A program made the translations under genes and the position numbers. Positions 42,560-50,267 of a stretch of DNA of 64,000 nt are shown here, piece after piece. Under the pieces are notes generated by a model. That model saw only the letters and a list, made by a program, of their open reading frames with translations. It was not told the origin of the DNA and searched no databases. Source of the stretch: Ramlibacter ginsenosidimutans. GTDB lineage: Bacteria; Pseudomonadota; Gammaproteobacteria; Burkholderiales; Burkholderiaceae_C. Each line of letters begins with the position of its first letter. Position 1 is the stretch's first letter. The stretch spans positions 310,001 to 374,000 of the forward strand of contig NZ_JAEPWM010000002.1 in assembly GCF_016654015.1 (NCBI RefSeq), in the 5' to 3' direction.

Positions 42560-43012
42560 ATGTTCAAGCGCATCCTGGTGCCGGTCGACGGCAGCGAGAC
42601 CTCCAACCGCGCCCTCGTGGCGGCCCTGCAGATCGCGCGCGAGACGGGCGGCCGCATCCGCGTGATCCACTCGGTGGACGAACTGGTGTACGTGGCCGAC
42701 ACGGCCTTCGACCCGACCATCCTCCGGTCTGCCCGCGAATGGGCGGGCAAGATCCTGCAAGAGGCGCTCGCGGTGGCCAACGCCACCGGGGTGCCGGCTG
42801 ATTCGCGGCTGGTGGAAGCGCCCGGGCGGCGGCTCGGCGACATCGTCGCGGATGAGGCACGGGCCTGGGAAGCCGACCTGGTCGTGGTGGGCACGCATGG
42901 CCGCAAGGGCGTGGGGCGCGTGCTCCTGGGCAGTGGTGCCGAACAGGTCCTGCGTGCGAGCCGCGTGCCGGTGCTGTCCGTGCGGGGCAGCAACAATCCC
43001 GTGCATGACTGA
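42560..43012 (+). CDS. Universal stress protein (UspA family)
   Basis: 150 residues from ATG 42560 (GGAG seven bases upstream). A single Usp domain with the start FKRILVPVDGSETS and the ATP-binding signature GTHGRKGVGRVLLGSGAEQVL. Cytoplasmic nucleotide-binding stress protein. An FNR-like box upstream suggests induction at low oxygen, as for many usp genes in betaproteobacteria and Pseudomonas (inference). Convergent with the thymidine phosphorylase gene. Confidence 0.94.
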   Translation: MFKRILVPVDGSETSNRALVAALQIARETGGRIRVIHSVDELVYVADTAFDPTILRSAREWAGKILQEALAVANATGVPADSRLVEAPGRRLGDIVADEARAWEADLVVVGTHGRKGVGRVLLGSGAEQVLRASRVPVLSVRGSNNPVHD

Positions 43013-43062
43013 GCCTGCGGTGGCGGCGCATCGGGCGCCGCGCCGACTTGCCGGCGCCGGCC

Positions 43063-44679
43063 TCAAGCGTCTGCCGTGACCTGCACCGTATCGGACTGCT
43101 GCGCGGCGTAGCCCAGCGCATAGGCCAGTTCGCCCGGGGACTCCGCGTGCAGCGTGAACAGCGGCTGCCCGGCGTCCACGCGCGTGCCGAGGTGGACGTG
43201 CAGGTCGACGCCTGCGCTCGGGGCGAGCGGCGCGCCGGCGAGCTTGGCAAAGCGTGCGAGCCGGCGGTTGTCGATCGCGGTCACGCGCCCGGTGTGCGCC
43301 GCCGCGACGGCGTGCCGGTAAGGCGCGACTGCGGGCTCCCGCATGCCGCCCTGCGCTGCGCAGATCTCCTGGAACTTGGCCCAGGCCTGGCCGCTGGCGA
43401 GCACGTGCTGCGCCCTCTGCAAGCCCTGGCCGGAGGCCGCGGCGCCACCGAACTCGAGCAACTCACCCGCGAGCCGCAAGGCGCGCTCGGCCAGGTCCGC
43501 CGGGGCGTCCGGCCGGTTCCTCAGCACGGCCAGCACGTCGCGCGCTTCCAGTGCGGGCCCGATGCCGTGTCCCACGGGCTCCAGGCCGCTGGTGCGCACG
43601 ATGCGCAGGCGCATGCCCATCGCGAGGGCCACGCTTTCGAGTTGCTGTGCGAGTGCGTCGGCGGCGCTGGCGCTGCGGATCTTTGCCGTGGGCCCGACCG
43701 GGATGTCGATGAGCACGTGCGTCGAACCTGCGGCGGCTTTCTTGGACAGGATGGATGCCACCATCTGTTCCTGGCTGTCGAGTTCCAGCGGCCGCTCGAC
43801 GCGGATCAGGATGTCGTCGGCGGGGCTCAGGCGCACGGCGCCGCCCCACACGATGCAGCCGCCGGTGCGCTCCACCACGCGCCGGATCGCCGGCACGTCG
43901 AGGCCTACGGGCGCGACGGTCTCCATCGCATCGGCAGTGCCTGCCGGCGAGGTGATCGCGCGCGAGGAGGTCTTGGGCATGCGCAGCCCGCAGGCCGCGA
44001 CGATGGGCACCACGATCATCGTCGTGCGGTTGCCGGGCAGCCCGCCCACGCAATGCTTGTCCATCACCAGCCCGCGGCCCCAGTCGATGCGTTCGCCGGC
44101 GTCCACCATGGCGCGCGTGAGGGCTGCGGTCTCCTGCAGGTCCAGCGGCCTGCCCGCGCAGGCGGTCACGAAGGCGGCGAGCTGCAGGTCCGAGTAACGG
44201 CCCGCGGCGACGTCGTCGATGATCGCCCGCACGCCGACCAGGGTCAGCGGCCAGCCCTGGATCTTGGCGCGCAGGTGGCTCAGCGATGCGAGCGGCGCCG
44301 GGTGGCGCAGGCTGGCGATCTCGCCTTCGCGGGCTCCCAGCAGTCGCCACGCCGCTTCCGACAGCCCCGCGTCGCTGGGTGAAAGAAAGTCGCCCGTCAC
44401 GACGTTCAGCGTGGCCATGACGCTGCGGCCGTCCAGCAGCAGTTCCACCCGGGACTGCGCCTCGAAGCCCTCCGAACGGCAGACCGGGCAGTCGCGATGC
44501 AGGTACAGCACCGGCTCCTGGTAGGTGTCGATGCCGAGCCGGCGCAGCCGCAACTGGCTCGATGGGTGCGGCGCCGCGTCCGGGGCAAGGGCGCCGGGGC
44601 CGTGCGGAGAGTGGCTCAGTCGGCCACCTCGATCGAGTCGCCGCCGCGGGCTCTCCCCACGGCGGCATCCGCCGCGCAC
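43063..44679 (-). CDS. Thymidine phosphorylase family protein
   Basis: The conserved protein begins around LRLRRLGIDTYQEPV and runs to VTADA. It has the pyrimidine-nucleoside phosphorylase signature region MDKHCVGGLPGNRTTMI and the C-terminal biotinyl-like fold (GVDLHVHLGTRVDAGQPLFTLHAE). It is of the long (about 500-residue) type, related to archaeal AMP phosphorylase. It would phosphorolyse nucleosides or NMPs. The start is unclear: GTG 44679 gives 538 residues, whereas CTG 44619, with GAGG seven bases upstream, gives 518 and overlaps the stop of a 35-codon upstream ORF (44616-44723) as CTGA. Confidence 0.88.
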   Translation of the reverse strand: MRGGCRRGESPRRRLDRGGRLSHSPHGPGALAPDAAPHPSSQLRLRRLGIDTYQEPVLYLHRDCPVCRSEGFEAQSRVELLLDGRSVMATLNVVTGDFLSPSDAGLSEAAWRLLGAREGEIASLRHPAPLASLSHLRAKIQGWPLTLVGVRAIIDDVAAGRYSDLQLAAFVTACAGRPLDLQETAALTRAMVDAGERIDWGRGLVMDKHCVGGLPGNRTTMIVVPIVAACGLRMPKTSSRAITSPAGTADAMETVAPVGLDVPAIRRVVERTGGCIVWGGAVRLSPADDILIRVERPLELDSQEQMVASILSKKAAAGSTHVLIDIPVGPTAKIRSASAADALAQQLESVALAMGMRLRIVRTSGLEPVGHGIGPALEARDVLAVLRNRPDAPADLAERALRLAGELLEFGGAAASGQGLQRAQHVLASGQAWAKFQEICAAQGGMREPAVAPYRHAVAAAHTGRVTAIDNRRLARFAKLAGAPLAPSAGVDLHVHLGTRVDAGQPLFTLHAESPGELAYALGYAAQQSDTVQVTADA

Positions 44680-44737
44680 AGTCGTCGGCCCGTGGCGGGC
44701 GTCGGTGGCAGGTGGATGTTCATGGAAGGATGTCTTC

Positions 44738-44761
44738 GCTGCACGGCGATCCCCGTGCAGC
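44738..44761 (-). other. Intercistronic hairpin upstream of thymidine phosphorylase
   Basis: GCTGCACGG and CCGTGCAGC form a 9-bp stem with a 6-nt loop, just after the 71-codon gene and before a short ORF and the phosphorylase. No T-run follows on either strand, so a processing or attenuation role is more likely than termination. Confidence 0.4.
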
Positions 44762-44768
44762 GCAGCGC

Positions 44769-44984
44769 TCACTGTAGCGGATGCAGTGCGGTGGCGGAAA
44801 CTTCCACGGCCGGCGTCGCCAGGTCGCGGCCCACCATGGCCCGCGCGAACAGGTAGTTGTTCCTGGCGCGCTCGCTCAGGGCATCGAGGTCGACGCATCC
44901 GCGCGCGTCGCAAGGGAATGCGTAGCCGCGACCGGGCTGGAACAGCGAGTCGAAGCGCAACTGGAACTGGGGAGAGGACTGCAT
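44769..44984 (-). CDS. Small conserved-looking hypothetical protein
   Basis: 71 residues from ATG 44984, with AGGAG seven bases upstream. It reads MQSSPQFQLRFDSLFQPGRG, then YAFPCDARGCVDLDALSERARNNYLFARAMVG. No signal peptide or membrane segment. Located just upstream of the phosphorylase gene and likely co-transcribed. No function known to me. Confidence 0.65.
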   Translation of the reverse strand: MQSSPQFQLRFDSLFQPGRGYAFPCDARGCVDLDALSERARNNYLFARAMVGRDLATPAVEVSATALHPLQ

Positions 44985-45201
44985 GGTGGATCTCCTGCCG
45001 CGGGGCCCGCACCCCTCGCGTGCTTCCACTATCGGCGAGCAAGGCCCGTGCGCCCATCGGAAGCGGCTGATTCGGGCCCTAGGCACGCTCCGATGCGGCG
45101 AGCGGGTTTCGCCGAGTAGGGATCGGAATCTTCCTAGCCGCGTCGCAGTGCGGCAGCGCGGAAATTGGCTCATGACCGAGGCGCGCGAGGCGCAGACGCA
45201 G

Positions 45202-45215
45202 TTGATGCAGCGCAA
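45202..45215. promoter_or_regulatory. FNR/ANR-like box TTGATGCAGCGCAA
   Basis: Eight of ten half-site bases match TTGAT-N4-ATCAA. It ends 62 bp upstream of the DUF2892 ATG, identical spacing to the site before the universal stress gene. A TCTATC element at 45235 fits as -10. Confidence 0.45.
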
Positions 45216-45276
45216 GGTGTTCGCGCTGCGCGGGTCTATCGTTCCCCTGGACTTTCCAACCTGAGCGAGGCGACTC

Positions 45277-45477
45277 ATGAAGACCAACATCGGTACCGTG
45301 GACCGCGTGCTGCGGATCGTCGTCGGACTGGCACTGCTGGGGCTGTTTGCCGCCGGTTCCATCGGTGCGTGGGGGCTCATCGGCATCGTGCCGCTGGGCA
45401 CGGGGCTCGTGCGCTTCTGCCCGCTGTACCGGCTGCTGGGCGTGAGCACCTGCGCGGTGTCGACCAAGCTGCCTTGA
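45277..45477 (+). CDS. DUF2892 (YgaP-like transmembrane) protein
   Basis: 66 residues: MKTNIGTVDRVLRIVVGLAL followed by two hydrophobic segments and a Cys-containing end (RFCPLYRLLGVSTC). This is the DUF2892 domain, found alone or fused to rhodanese in YgaP. A small inner-membrane protein possibly tied to sulfur or redox metabolism. Confidence 0.9.
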   Translation: MKTNIGTVDRVLRIVVGLALLGLFAAGSIGAWGLIGIVPLGTGLVRFCPLYRLLGVSTCAVSTKLP

Positions 45478-45492
45478 GGCAGCAAGGCGCGC

Positions 45493-45506
45493 TTGACACA
45501 GAACAA
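45493..45506. promoter_or_regulatory. FNR/ANR-like box TTGACACAGAACAA
   Basis: Matches the TTGAT-N4-ATCAA pattern at eight of ten positions. It ends 60 bp upstream of the HhH-protein ATG. TACCTT at 45529 could be the -10 element. Third site in this region with nearly constant spacing to the start codon. Confidence 0.4.
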
Positions 45507-45565
45507 GCGTGCAGCGGTCGCGTGCTTGTACCTTGCACGCGTCGTACTTGGCAATGGAGGCCACG

Positions 45566-45964
45566 ATGAATGAATCTCTCCACATGGAGAGCGCGCGCGA
45601 CGACTTGCCGGACGCCGCGATCGAGTTGCTGCAACTGCGGGGTCTCGGCCCCAAGCGCGTGCAGGCGCTGTGCCGCCTGGGGGTGCAGTCCCTCGCCGAA
45701 CTGCGGATCGCGGCACAGGAGCGCAGGCTGCGCTGCGCCCCGGGCTTCAGCGCCGCGCTGGAGGAGAACATCCTGCGCGCCGTGACGGCGCAACTCGAAT
45801 CGCACCCGCGCCGGCCCGACGCCGCCGCGCGGGAGCAGCCGCGGGCCTGGCGGCAGTCACCCATCGATCGCAGGGTCCGGCGCTGCGACAGGCAGGGCCA
45901 TGCGGCCAATCCTGCGTCGCCCACCAGCTGGATGTGCAGCATCTGGCGCTCCGCGGCGGGCTGA
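45566..45964 (+). CDS. Stand-alone helix-hairpin-helix protein resembling the PolX N-terminal region
   Basis: 132 residues from ATG 45566, with GGAGG five bases upstream. Residues about 12-75 (LPDAAIELLQLRGLGPKRVQ, then FSAALEENILRAVTAQL) match the HhH segment of bacterial X-family DNA polymerases. The polymerase and PHP domains are absent, and the last 55 residues are basic and unlike anything known to me. Either a DNA-binding adaptor or a truncated polX; the strong ribosome site and FNR-like box favour expression. Confidence 0.65.
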   Translation: MNESLHMESARDDLPDAAIELLQLRGLGPKRVQALCRLGVQSLAELRIAAQERRLRCAPGFSAALEENILRAVTAQLESHPRRPDAAAREQPRAWRQSPIDRRVRRCDRQGHAANPASPTSWMCSIWRSAAG

Positions 45965-45996
45965 TCGCACGTGCGGCGCGCGGGCATCACGTGCAG

Positions 45997-46010
45997 TTGA
46001 GTGAGATCAA
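45997..46010. promoter_or_regulatory. FNR/ANR-like box TTGAGTGAGATCAA with -10 element
   Basis: Nine of ten half-site bases match the FNR consensus. An AATACT -10 element lies at 46032-46037, which places the box centre near -41.5 relative to the expected start, the class II activation position. It would drive the Lys-rich exported protein gene. Confidence 0.55.
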
Positions 46011-46106
46011 GCCGACGTGCGCGCGCATGGGAATACTGCTGGCAGGATCGGAGGCGTTCCGGTCCTGCTCACACCGCCTCACATCCAACCCGAATCGGAG
46101 AATCGC

Positions 46107-46427
46107 ATGAAGAAACTGAATCTCGTCATCGCCATGGCCGCCCTGCTGGCTGCCAATGCCTTCGCCCAGACGTCGGGCCCGGGCGAAGACAAGGCGGCCA
46201 AGGCCAAGGCCAAGCCCGCCACTGCCAGCGAGAAGGCGGAAGCCAAGTCGAAGCGCAAGACGGAAGGCGCCACGGTCGCGAAGTCCACGAAGACCGACGC
46301 GGAACCGGCCAATACCGGGACCGCGAAGCAAACGACCAAGACCGAGCGCAAGGAAGCCTCCAAGGCGCGCAAGGCCGAAGGTGCCATGGTCACCAAGGCG
46401 CCGAAGGACAACGCCGGCCCGAACTGA
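46107..46427 (+). CDS. Exported Lys/Ala-rich protein
   Basis: 106 residues from ATG 46107 (GGAG six bases upstream). The signal peptide MKKLNLVIAMAALLAANAFA is cleaved before QTSGPG. The mature part is almost entirely Lys, Ala, Glu and Thr (TEGATVAKSTKTD and KARKAEGAMVTKAPKD form an imperfect repeat). Probably an unfolded periplasmic or surface-associated protein. A terminator follows 22 bp after the stop. Confidence 0.8.
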   Translation: MKKLNLVIAMAALLAANAFAQTSGPGEDKAAKAKAKPATASEKAEAKSKRKTEGATVAKSTKTDAEPANTGTAKQTTKTERKEASKARKAEGAMVTKAPKDNAGPN

Positions 46428-46449
46428 GCCCGCCGGTTTCGACCGCACG

Positions 46450-46478
46450 ACGGACCTTCGGGTCCGTTCTGCTTTTCT
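46450..46478 (+). terminator. Rho-independent terminator after Lys-rich protein gene
   Basis: ACGGACC-TTCG-GGTCCGT forms a 7-bp stem with a stable tetraloop and is followed by TCTGCTTTTCT. Confidence 0.75.
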
Positions 46479-46495
46479 GAGCGGATGCGCAGCAA

Positions 46496-46531
46496 GCTGG
46501 GGTTCGCCTGCGGCTCACCGCCAGCCTGCGA
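46496..46531 (+). repeat. Dispersed palindromic repeat, half copy
   Basis: 36 bases starting GCTGGGGTTCGCC are nearly identical to one arm of the hairpins at 11947-12033 and 54843-54934. The opposite arm is absent. It lies between the terminator of the Lys-rich gene and the end of the DedA gene. Confidence 0.8.
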
Positions 46532-46558
46532 AGGCGCAAGCGATCCGGGCGGACGGGT

Positions 46559-47140
46559 TCAGGAATCCGCGGCGTCCCTGCGGCGCGCCCGCCACGCATG
46601 GTGCACGCGCTGGCCGACCACCAGCAGGGTCACCACGCCCGCGGCGCTCCAGAGGATCACGCGCTCGTAGCCATCGAGCCGTTGCATCAGCACCTCGATG
46701 CCGTGCCCGAGCAGGTAGCCGAGTTCGACGAACACCACGGACCACACCACCGCACCGGCTGCGTTGAAGCCCGCGAAACGGCGCGCATCGACGCCCAGCG
46801 CACCCATGGCGACCGGGCCGGCGATGCGCAACCCGTACAGGAAGCGCACGCCGAAGACCAGCGCGGCGTCCCAGCGCCGCAGCAGCGGGATCATGCGCTG
46901 CATGGGAGCCTGGATGCGCGGCGCGTAGCGCAGCAGTCCGCCCCAGCGGCGGCCGATCCAGAAGAATCCCTGGCCTCCGGCAGCGCCGCCGATTGCGCCC
47001 AGCAGCAACACCAGCTCCAGCGACAGGTGCCCGCGGTGCGCGGCAAAGCCCGCCAGCAGCAACACCGTCTCGGCCTGCATCAGCGCTCCGGCCAGCACGG
47101 CGGCGTAGCCATACGTCTCGAGGAACTCGGTCGGTGTCAT
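46559..47140 (-). CDS. DedA family membrane protein
   Basis: 193 residues with several hydrophobic segments. The DedA motif region GQGFFWIGRRWGG and the central RFLYGLRIAGPVAMGALG are clear. DedA proteins act as lipid scramblases or support membrane homeostasis. The gene follows the PNPOx-like gene by about 30 bp and is probably in one transcript with it. Confidence 0.92.
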   Translation of the reverse strand: MTPTEFLETYGYAAVLAGALMQAETVLLLAGFAAHRGHLSLELVLLLGAIGGAAGGQGFFWIGRRWGGLLRYAPRIQAPMQRMIPLLRRWDAALVFGVRFLYGLRIAGPVAMGALGVDARRFAGFNAAGAVVWSVVFVELGYLLGHGIEVLMQRLDGYERVILWSAAGVVTLLVVGQRVHHAWRARRRDAADS

Positions 47141-47173
47141 GGAGCGCTCCCGGCGGGTTGGCGCATCGGTGTC

Positions 47174-47626
47174 TCAGCAGGCGACCAGGTCGGTATGCCC
47201 GAAGCCCTTCGAGTAGTCGAGCACCGACACCACGACCGGCGTGAGGCGGAAGATGCGCACCTCCTCCGGAGCCGGCATCGGCATGGGCAGGGGCGGCGCG
47301 TCAGGATAGCGCAGCGCCAGCATTTGCAGAACCTTGCGTGCCTCCTCGGGGTCCGTCACCGGCTGCGCGCGCGCAGCCATGGACAGCCCGGTGATGGCCA
47401 TGATGTCCGGCGTGTCGTGGTCGATGGCGAGCGAGACGCGATTGTCGCGCGCGAGGTTGCGCGCCTTCTGGCTTTCCAGGCCGCAGAGGAACCACAGCGT
47501 CAGGCCCTCGCTCACATAGCCCACGGTGGTCGCTTGCGGCCAGCCGTCCTCGCGCAACGTGGCAACGGTCATGATGCGGTGCTGCGCCAGCAACTGCAGG
47601 ATCTTCTGGCGAAGGGTTTCGTCCAT
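47174..47626 (-). CDS. Pyridoxamine 5'-phosphate oxidase-like flavin-binding protein
   Basis: 150 residues from ATG 47626 (AAAGGAGG upstream). The split-barrel start ILQLLAQHRIMTVATLREDG, then PQATTVGYVSEG and FLCGLESQKARNL, are typical of PNPOx-like (general stress protein 26-type) flavin or F420-binding proteins. Catalytic role unknown. An FNR-like site lies 70 bp upstream. Confidence 0.88.
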   Translation of the reverse strand: MDETLRQKILQLLAQHRIMTVATLREDGWPQATTVGYVSEGLTLWFLCGLESQKARNLARDNRVSLAIDHDTPDIMAITGLSMAARAQPVTDPEEARKVLQMLALRYPDAPPLPMPMPAPEEVRIFRLTPVVVSVLDYSKGFGHTDLVAC

Positions 47627-47695
47627 GGGGCCTCCTTTGGCGCCGGCACACTGCCGGCCGAGGGTGAAATGCTGCGCCCTTGCCAAGCGGAGTGC

Positions 47696-47709
47696 TTGCG
47701 ACAAATCAA
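47696..47709. promoter_or_regulatory. FNR/ANR-like box TTGATTTGTCGCAA (minus strand)
   Basis: Eight of ten half-site bases match. It ends 70 bp before the PNPOx-like start codon on the minus strand. It is too far from the TATAAT of the divergent cytochrome gene to act there as a class II site. Confidence 0.4.
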
Positions 47710-47805
47710 GCGCCCGCCGCCAGGGCGGCGGCGCAGGCCGCAGCCGGCTGCGCCGCCCCTCGCCGCGGGCGGCCCGGCGCGCCAGGCCGCGGGGGACCCG
47801 CTGGC

Positions 47806-47811
47806 TATAAT
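47806..47811 (+). promoter_or_regulatory. -10 element (TATAAT) of cytochrome c gene
   Basis: A perfect TATAAT in very GC-rich DNA, 41 bp upstream of the cytochrome ATG. No good -35 is visible 17 bp upstream, so an activator may be needed. Confidence 0.5.
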
Positions 47812-47851
47812 CGCCGGTTGATCCCGACAACGCGCATTCATTGAGGACGCC

Positions 47852-48772
47852 ATGAGCGACACGCTGGAAGAAGCCCACACCGGTCCGATCAAGACTCCCA
47901 AGCAGCTGCTGATCGCGGTGCTGTTCTCCTTCCTGGTCCCGGTGTTCGTCATCATCGGGTTCGTGTCCTATGTGACGAGCGAGAACAAGCCGGCCGGCAG
48001 CACGGAGGTCTCGAGCTACGAACTGGGCGGCCTCACGCCGCAGGATGTCGAGCGCGGCGTGACCGAGCGCATCCGCAAGGTGGGCACCGTGGAGATCCGC
48101 GACGCCAACCGGCCGCTGCTGACCGGGGAGCAGGTCTTCAAGGCCCAGTGCACGACCTGCCACACGGCGGGCGTAGCGGGCGCGCCCAAGTTCGGCGACG
48201 CCGCCGCCTGGGCCGCTCGCATTTCCAAGGGCTTCGACGCGCTGGTGCAGTCGGCGCTGCACGGCAGGAACGCCATGCCCGCCCAGGGCGGCGGCGACTT
48301 CAGCGACGTGGAAGTCGCGCGCGCGGTCGCCTACATGGCCAACGCGGGCGGCGCCCACTTCACCGAGCCGGCCGCTCCGGCCGCCGCGCCCGCGACGGCC
48401 GAGGGCGCCGCCGCTCCTGCGGCCACCGCCACTGCGGCCCCGGCCGCCGCGCCGGCCGCGACTGCCGCTGCCACGCCGGCCCCCGCGGCCGCTCCTGCCG
48501 CCGCCGCTCCCACGCAGACCGCTGCCGCTTCCGGTGGCGCGGGCCAGGCGCTGTACCAGCAGGTCTGCCAGGCCTGCCATGCCGCCGGTGTGGCGGGTGC
48601 GCCCAAGTTCGGCGACAAGGCCGCCTGGGGCCCGCGCATTGCGCAGGGCCTGCCTGCCCTCTACAACTCCGCGCTGCACGGCAAGAACGCCATGCCTCCC
48701 AAGGGCGGCAGCGCTGCGCCGGATGCGGACGTCAAGGCCGCCGTCGAATACATGGTGAACGCCGCCAAGTAA
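47852..48772 (+). CDS. Membrane-anchored di-haem cytochrome c (c5 type)
   Basis: 306 residues. One N-terminal membrane anchor (about 20-42, LLIAVLFSFLVPVFVIIGFV) is followed by two cytochrome c domains with haem motifs CTTCH (about residue 100) and CQACH (about residue 245). Each has a distal Met in the segment GRNAMPAQGG or GKNAMPPKGG. The two domains are clearly an internal duplication and are joined by an Ala/Pro linker of about 55 residues. It would carry electrons in the periplasm to a terminal oxidase or reductase. A terminator follows 23 bp after the stop. Confidence 0.94.
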   Translation: MSDTLEEAHTGPIKTPKQLLIAVLFSFLVPVFVIIGFVSYVTSENKPAGSTEVSSYELGGLTPQDVERGVTERIRKVGTVEIRDANRPLLTGEQVFKAQCTTCHTAGVAGAPKFGDAAAWAARISKGFDALVQSALHGRNAMPAQGGGDFSDVEVARAVAYMANAGGAHFTEPAAPAAAPATAEGAAAPAATATAAPAAAPAATAAATPAPAAAPAAAAPTQTAAASGGAGQALYQQVCQACHAAGVAGAPKFGDKAAWGPRIAQGLPALYNSALHGKNAMPPKGGSAAPDADVKAAVEYMVNAAK

Positions 48773-48794
48773 GCGGCCCGCTTCGCCAGGACAG

Positions 48795-48818
48795 AGCCGG
48801 CCGCGCGCCGGCTTTTTT
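48795..48818 (+). terminator. Rho-independent terminator of cytochrome c gene
   Basis: AGCCGGC-CGCGC-GCCGGCT stem-loop followed by TTTTTT. The last T residues touch the stop end of the convergent gene at 48818. Confidence 0.85.
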
Positions 48819-49360
48819 CATGGCTCCGGCTTGCTGATCGGCCGGCCGAGCGCGGGGCTGCGCACGAAGCCGTAGCGCGCCGGCAGCTCGCCCGACTGCA
48901 CCTCCTGCGGCTGCCAGCGCCCGGCCTCGATCGGCTCCGATGCGAGCACCATGTCCTGCGTGTGCACGATGCCCACGCCCCGATCCGTCTCGAGATAGAC
49001 GCGGCCACTCTGGTCGACGAGGCAGGCACGCACTTGCGCGGACGCGCCCGTGTGGCTGGTCACGCTTCCATCGGCTGCGATGCGCCACACCCAGGGCGTG
49101 GCCTGCAGTTCGACGTACACGCGCTGCGGGCCGTTCTGGAAGTACCACTGGCCCTGTTCGTCGCGGTCGTAGTTGCGCGCGATGAACGCGACCAGCTTCT
49201 CGTGGCGCAGCAGCGAGCCCTTGGCCTGCGGGAACGGGCCCGCGGCCTGCACGCGGTCGTCGCGCATGTACCAGTCGCCGCGCTCGTCGAGCGCCAGCCA
49301 GCCGTAGCAATGCGGCACGTTGGGCCACTTGGCCATGGCCTGCCGAACGATGTCGTCCAT
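48818..49360 (-). CDS. Conserved hypothetical protein (DUF-type, Burkholderiales)
   Basis: 180 residues, soluble, no signal peptide. It has the pattern VPHCYGWLALDERGDWYMRD, then GQWYFQNGPQRVYVELQATP, typical of a small beta-rich family frequent in Comamonadaceae/Burkholderiales genomes. No function is known to me. Ends inside the terminator of the cytochrome gene and precedes the TSUP permease gene on the same strand. Confidence 0.75.
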   Translation of the reverse strand: MDDIVRQAMAKWPNVPHCYGWLALDERGDWYMRDDRVQAAGPFPQAKGSLLRHEKLVAFIARNYDRDEQGQWYFQNGPQRVYVELQATPWVWRIAADGSVTSHTGASAQVRACLVDQSGRVYLETDRGVGIVHTQDMVLASEPIEAGRWQPQEVQSGELPARYGFVRSPALGRPISKPEP

Positions 49361-49431
49361 CAGCGATTATTCACTCGGAACCGTCGCTGTGCGACTTTTC
49401 CGGGTGGCCTGGACGGCACGAACCCGGCCTG

Positions 49432-50190
49432 TCAGCGGATGAACGCGTCGTAACCCGTTTTGAGGATGAGCGCCGAGACGACCAGGATGAACACGACGCG
49501 CACGAACGACGCGCCATGCTTGAGCGCGAGGTGCGTGCCGAGGTAGCTGCCCGCGACGTTCGCGACGGCCAGCGCCAGCGCGTACTGCCACCAGACGTAG
49601 CCCTTCACCGCGAAGAGGATGAGCGCCGCGAGGTTCGTCGCCGTGTTGAGCAGCTTGGCGGCCGCAGAGGCATTGAGGAAGTCGTAGCCCAGCACGCGCA
49701 CGAACAGGAAGACGAAGAAGCTGCCGGTGCCCGGGCCGAAGAAGCCGTCGTAGAACCCCAGCGCCAGCCCGATCGCGCACGCTGCCGCCGTGCGAGCGGG
49801 CCCGGCGAGCCGCGGCGCATGTTCGCGGCCCAGATCCTTCTTCGCCAGCGTGTAGAGCAGGACGCACACCAGCACGATGGGCAGCAGCTTGCGCAGGAAC
49901 TCCGAGGGCAACACGGTGACCGCCCACGCGCCGAGGAAGCCGCCGGTGAACCCGGTGGCCGCGGCGGGCAGCAGCGAGGGCCAGTGCATGTCCACGCGCC
50001 GGCTGAAGCGCTGGGCCGCGAAGGCCGTGCCCCACACCGACGCGCTCTTGTTGGTGCCGAAGAGGGTCGCGGGCGCCGCTGTCGGAAAGACCGCGAACAG
50101 CGCGGGCACCAGGATGAGGCCGCCGCCTCCCACGATCGCATCGACGAATCCCGCCAGCATCGAGGCCAGCGTCACCAGCAGCATCTCCAT
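49432..50190 (-). CDS. TSUP family permease (TauE/SafE-like sulfite exporter)
   Basis: 252 residues from ATG 50190. Multiple membrane segments and the duplicated family motif (GFVDAIVGGGGLILVPAL in the first half; GFYDGFFGPGTGSFFVFLF in the second). Such permeases export sulfite or organosulfonates, or move other anions. Upstream is a strong terminator-like structure, so it has its own promoter. Confidence 0.93.
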   Translation of the reverse strand: MEMLLVTLASMLAGFVDAIVGGGGLILVPALFAVFPTAAPATLFGTNKSASVWGTAFAAQRFSRRVDMHWPSLLPAAATGFTGGFLGAWAVTVLPSEFLRKLLPIVLVCVLLYTLAKKDLGREHAPRLAGPARTAAACAIGLALGFYDGFFGPGTGSFFVFLFVRVLGYDFLNASAAAKLLNTATNLAALILFAVKGYVWWQYALALAVANVAGSYLGTHLALKHGASFVRVVFILVVSALILKTGYDAFIR

Positions 50191-50239
50191 CACGGGATTG
50201 TCGCAGGTGGCACGCGCGGCCCTCGCGCATGCATTCGGA

Positions 50240-50267
50240 CAAAAGAAAAAGCGCCGCAGTGCGGCGC
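50240..50267 (-). terminator. Rho-independent terminator (minus strand)
   Basis: On the minus strand GCGCCGC-ACT-GCGGCGC is followed by TTTTTCTTTTG. It ends a transcript coming from the 50.27-50.47 kb side, either the GMC oxidoreductase mRNA or a small RNA. Confidence 0.8.
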
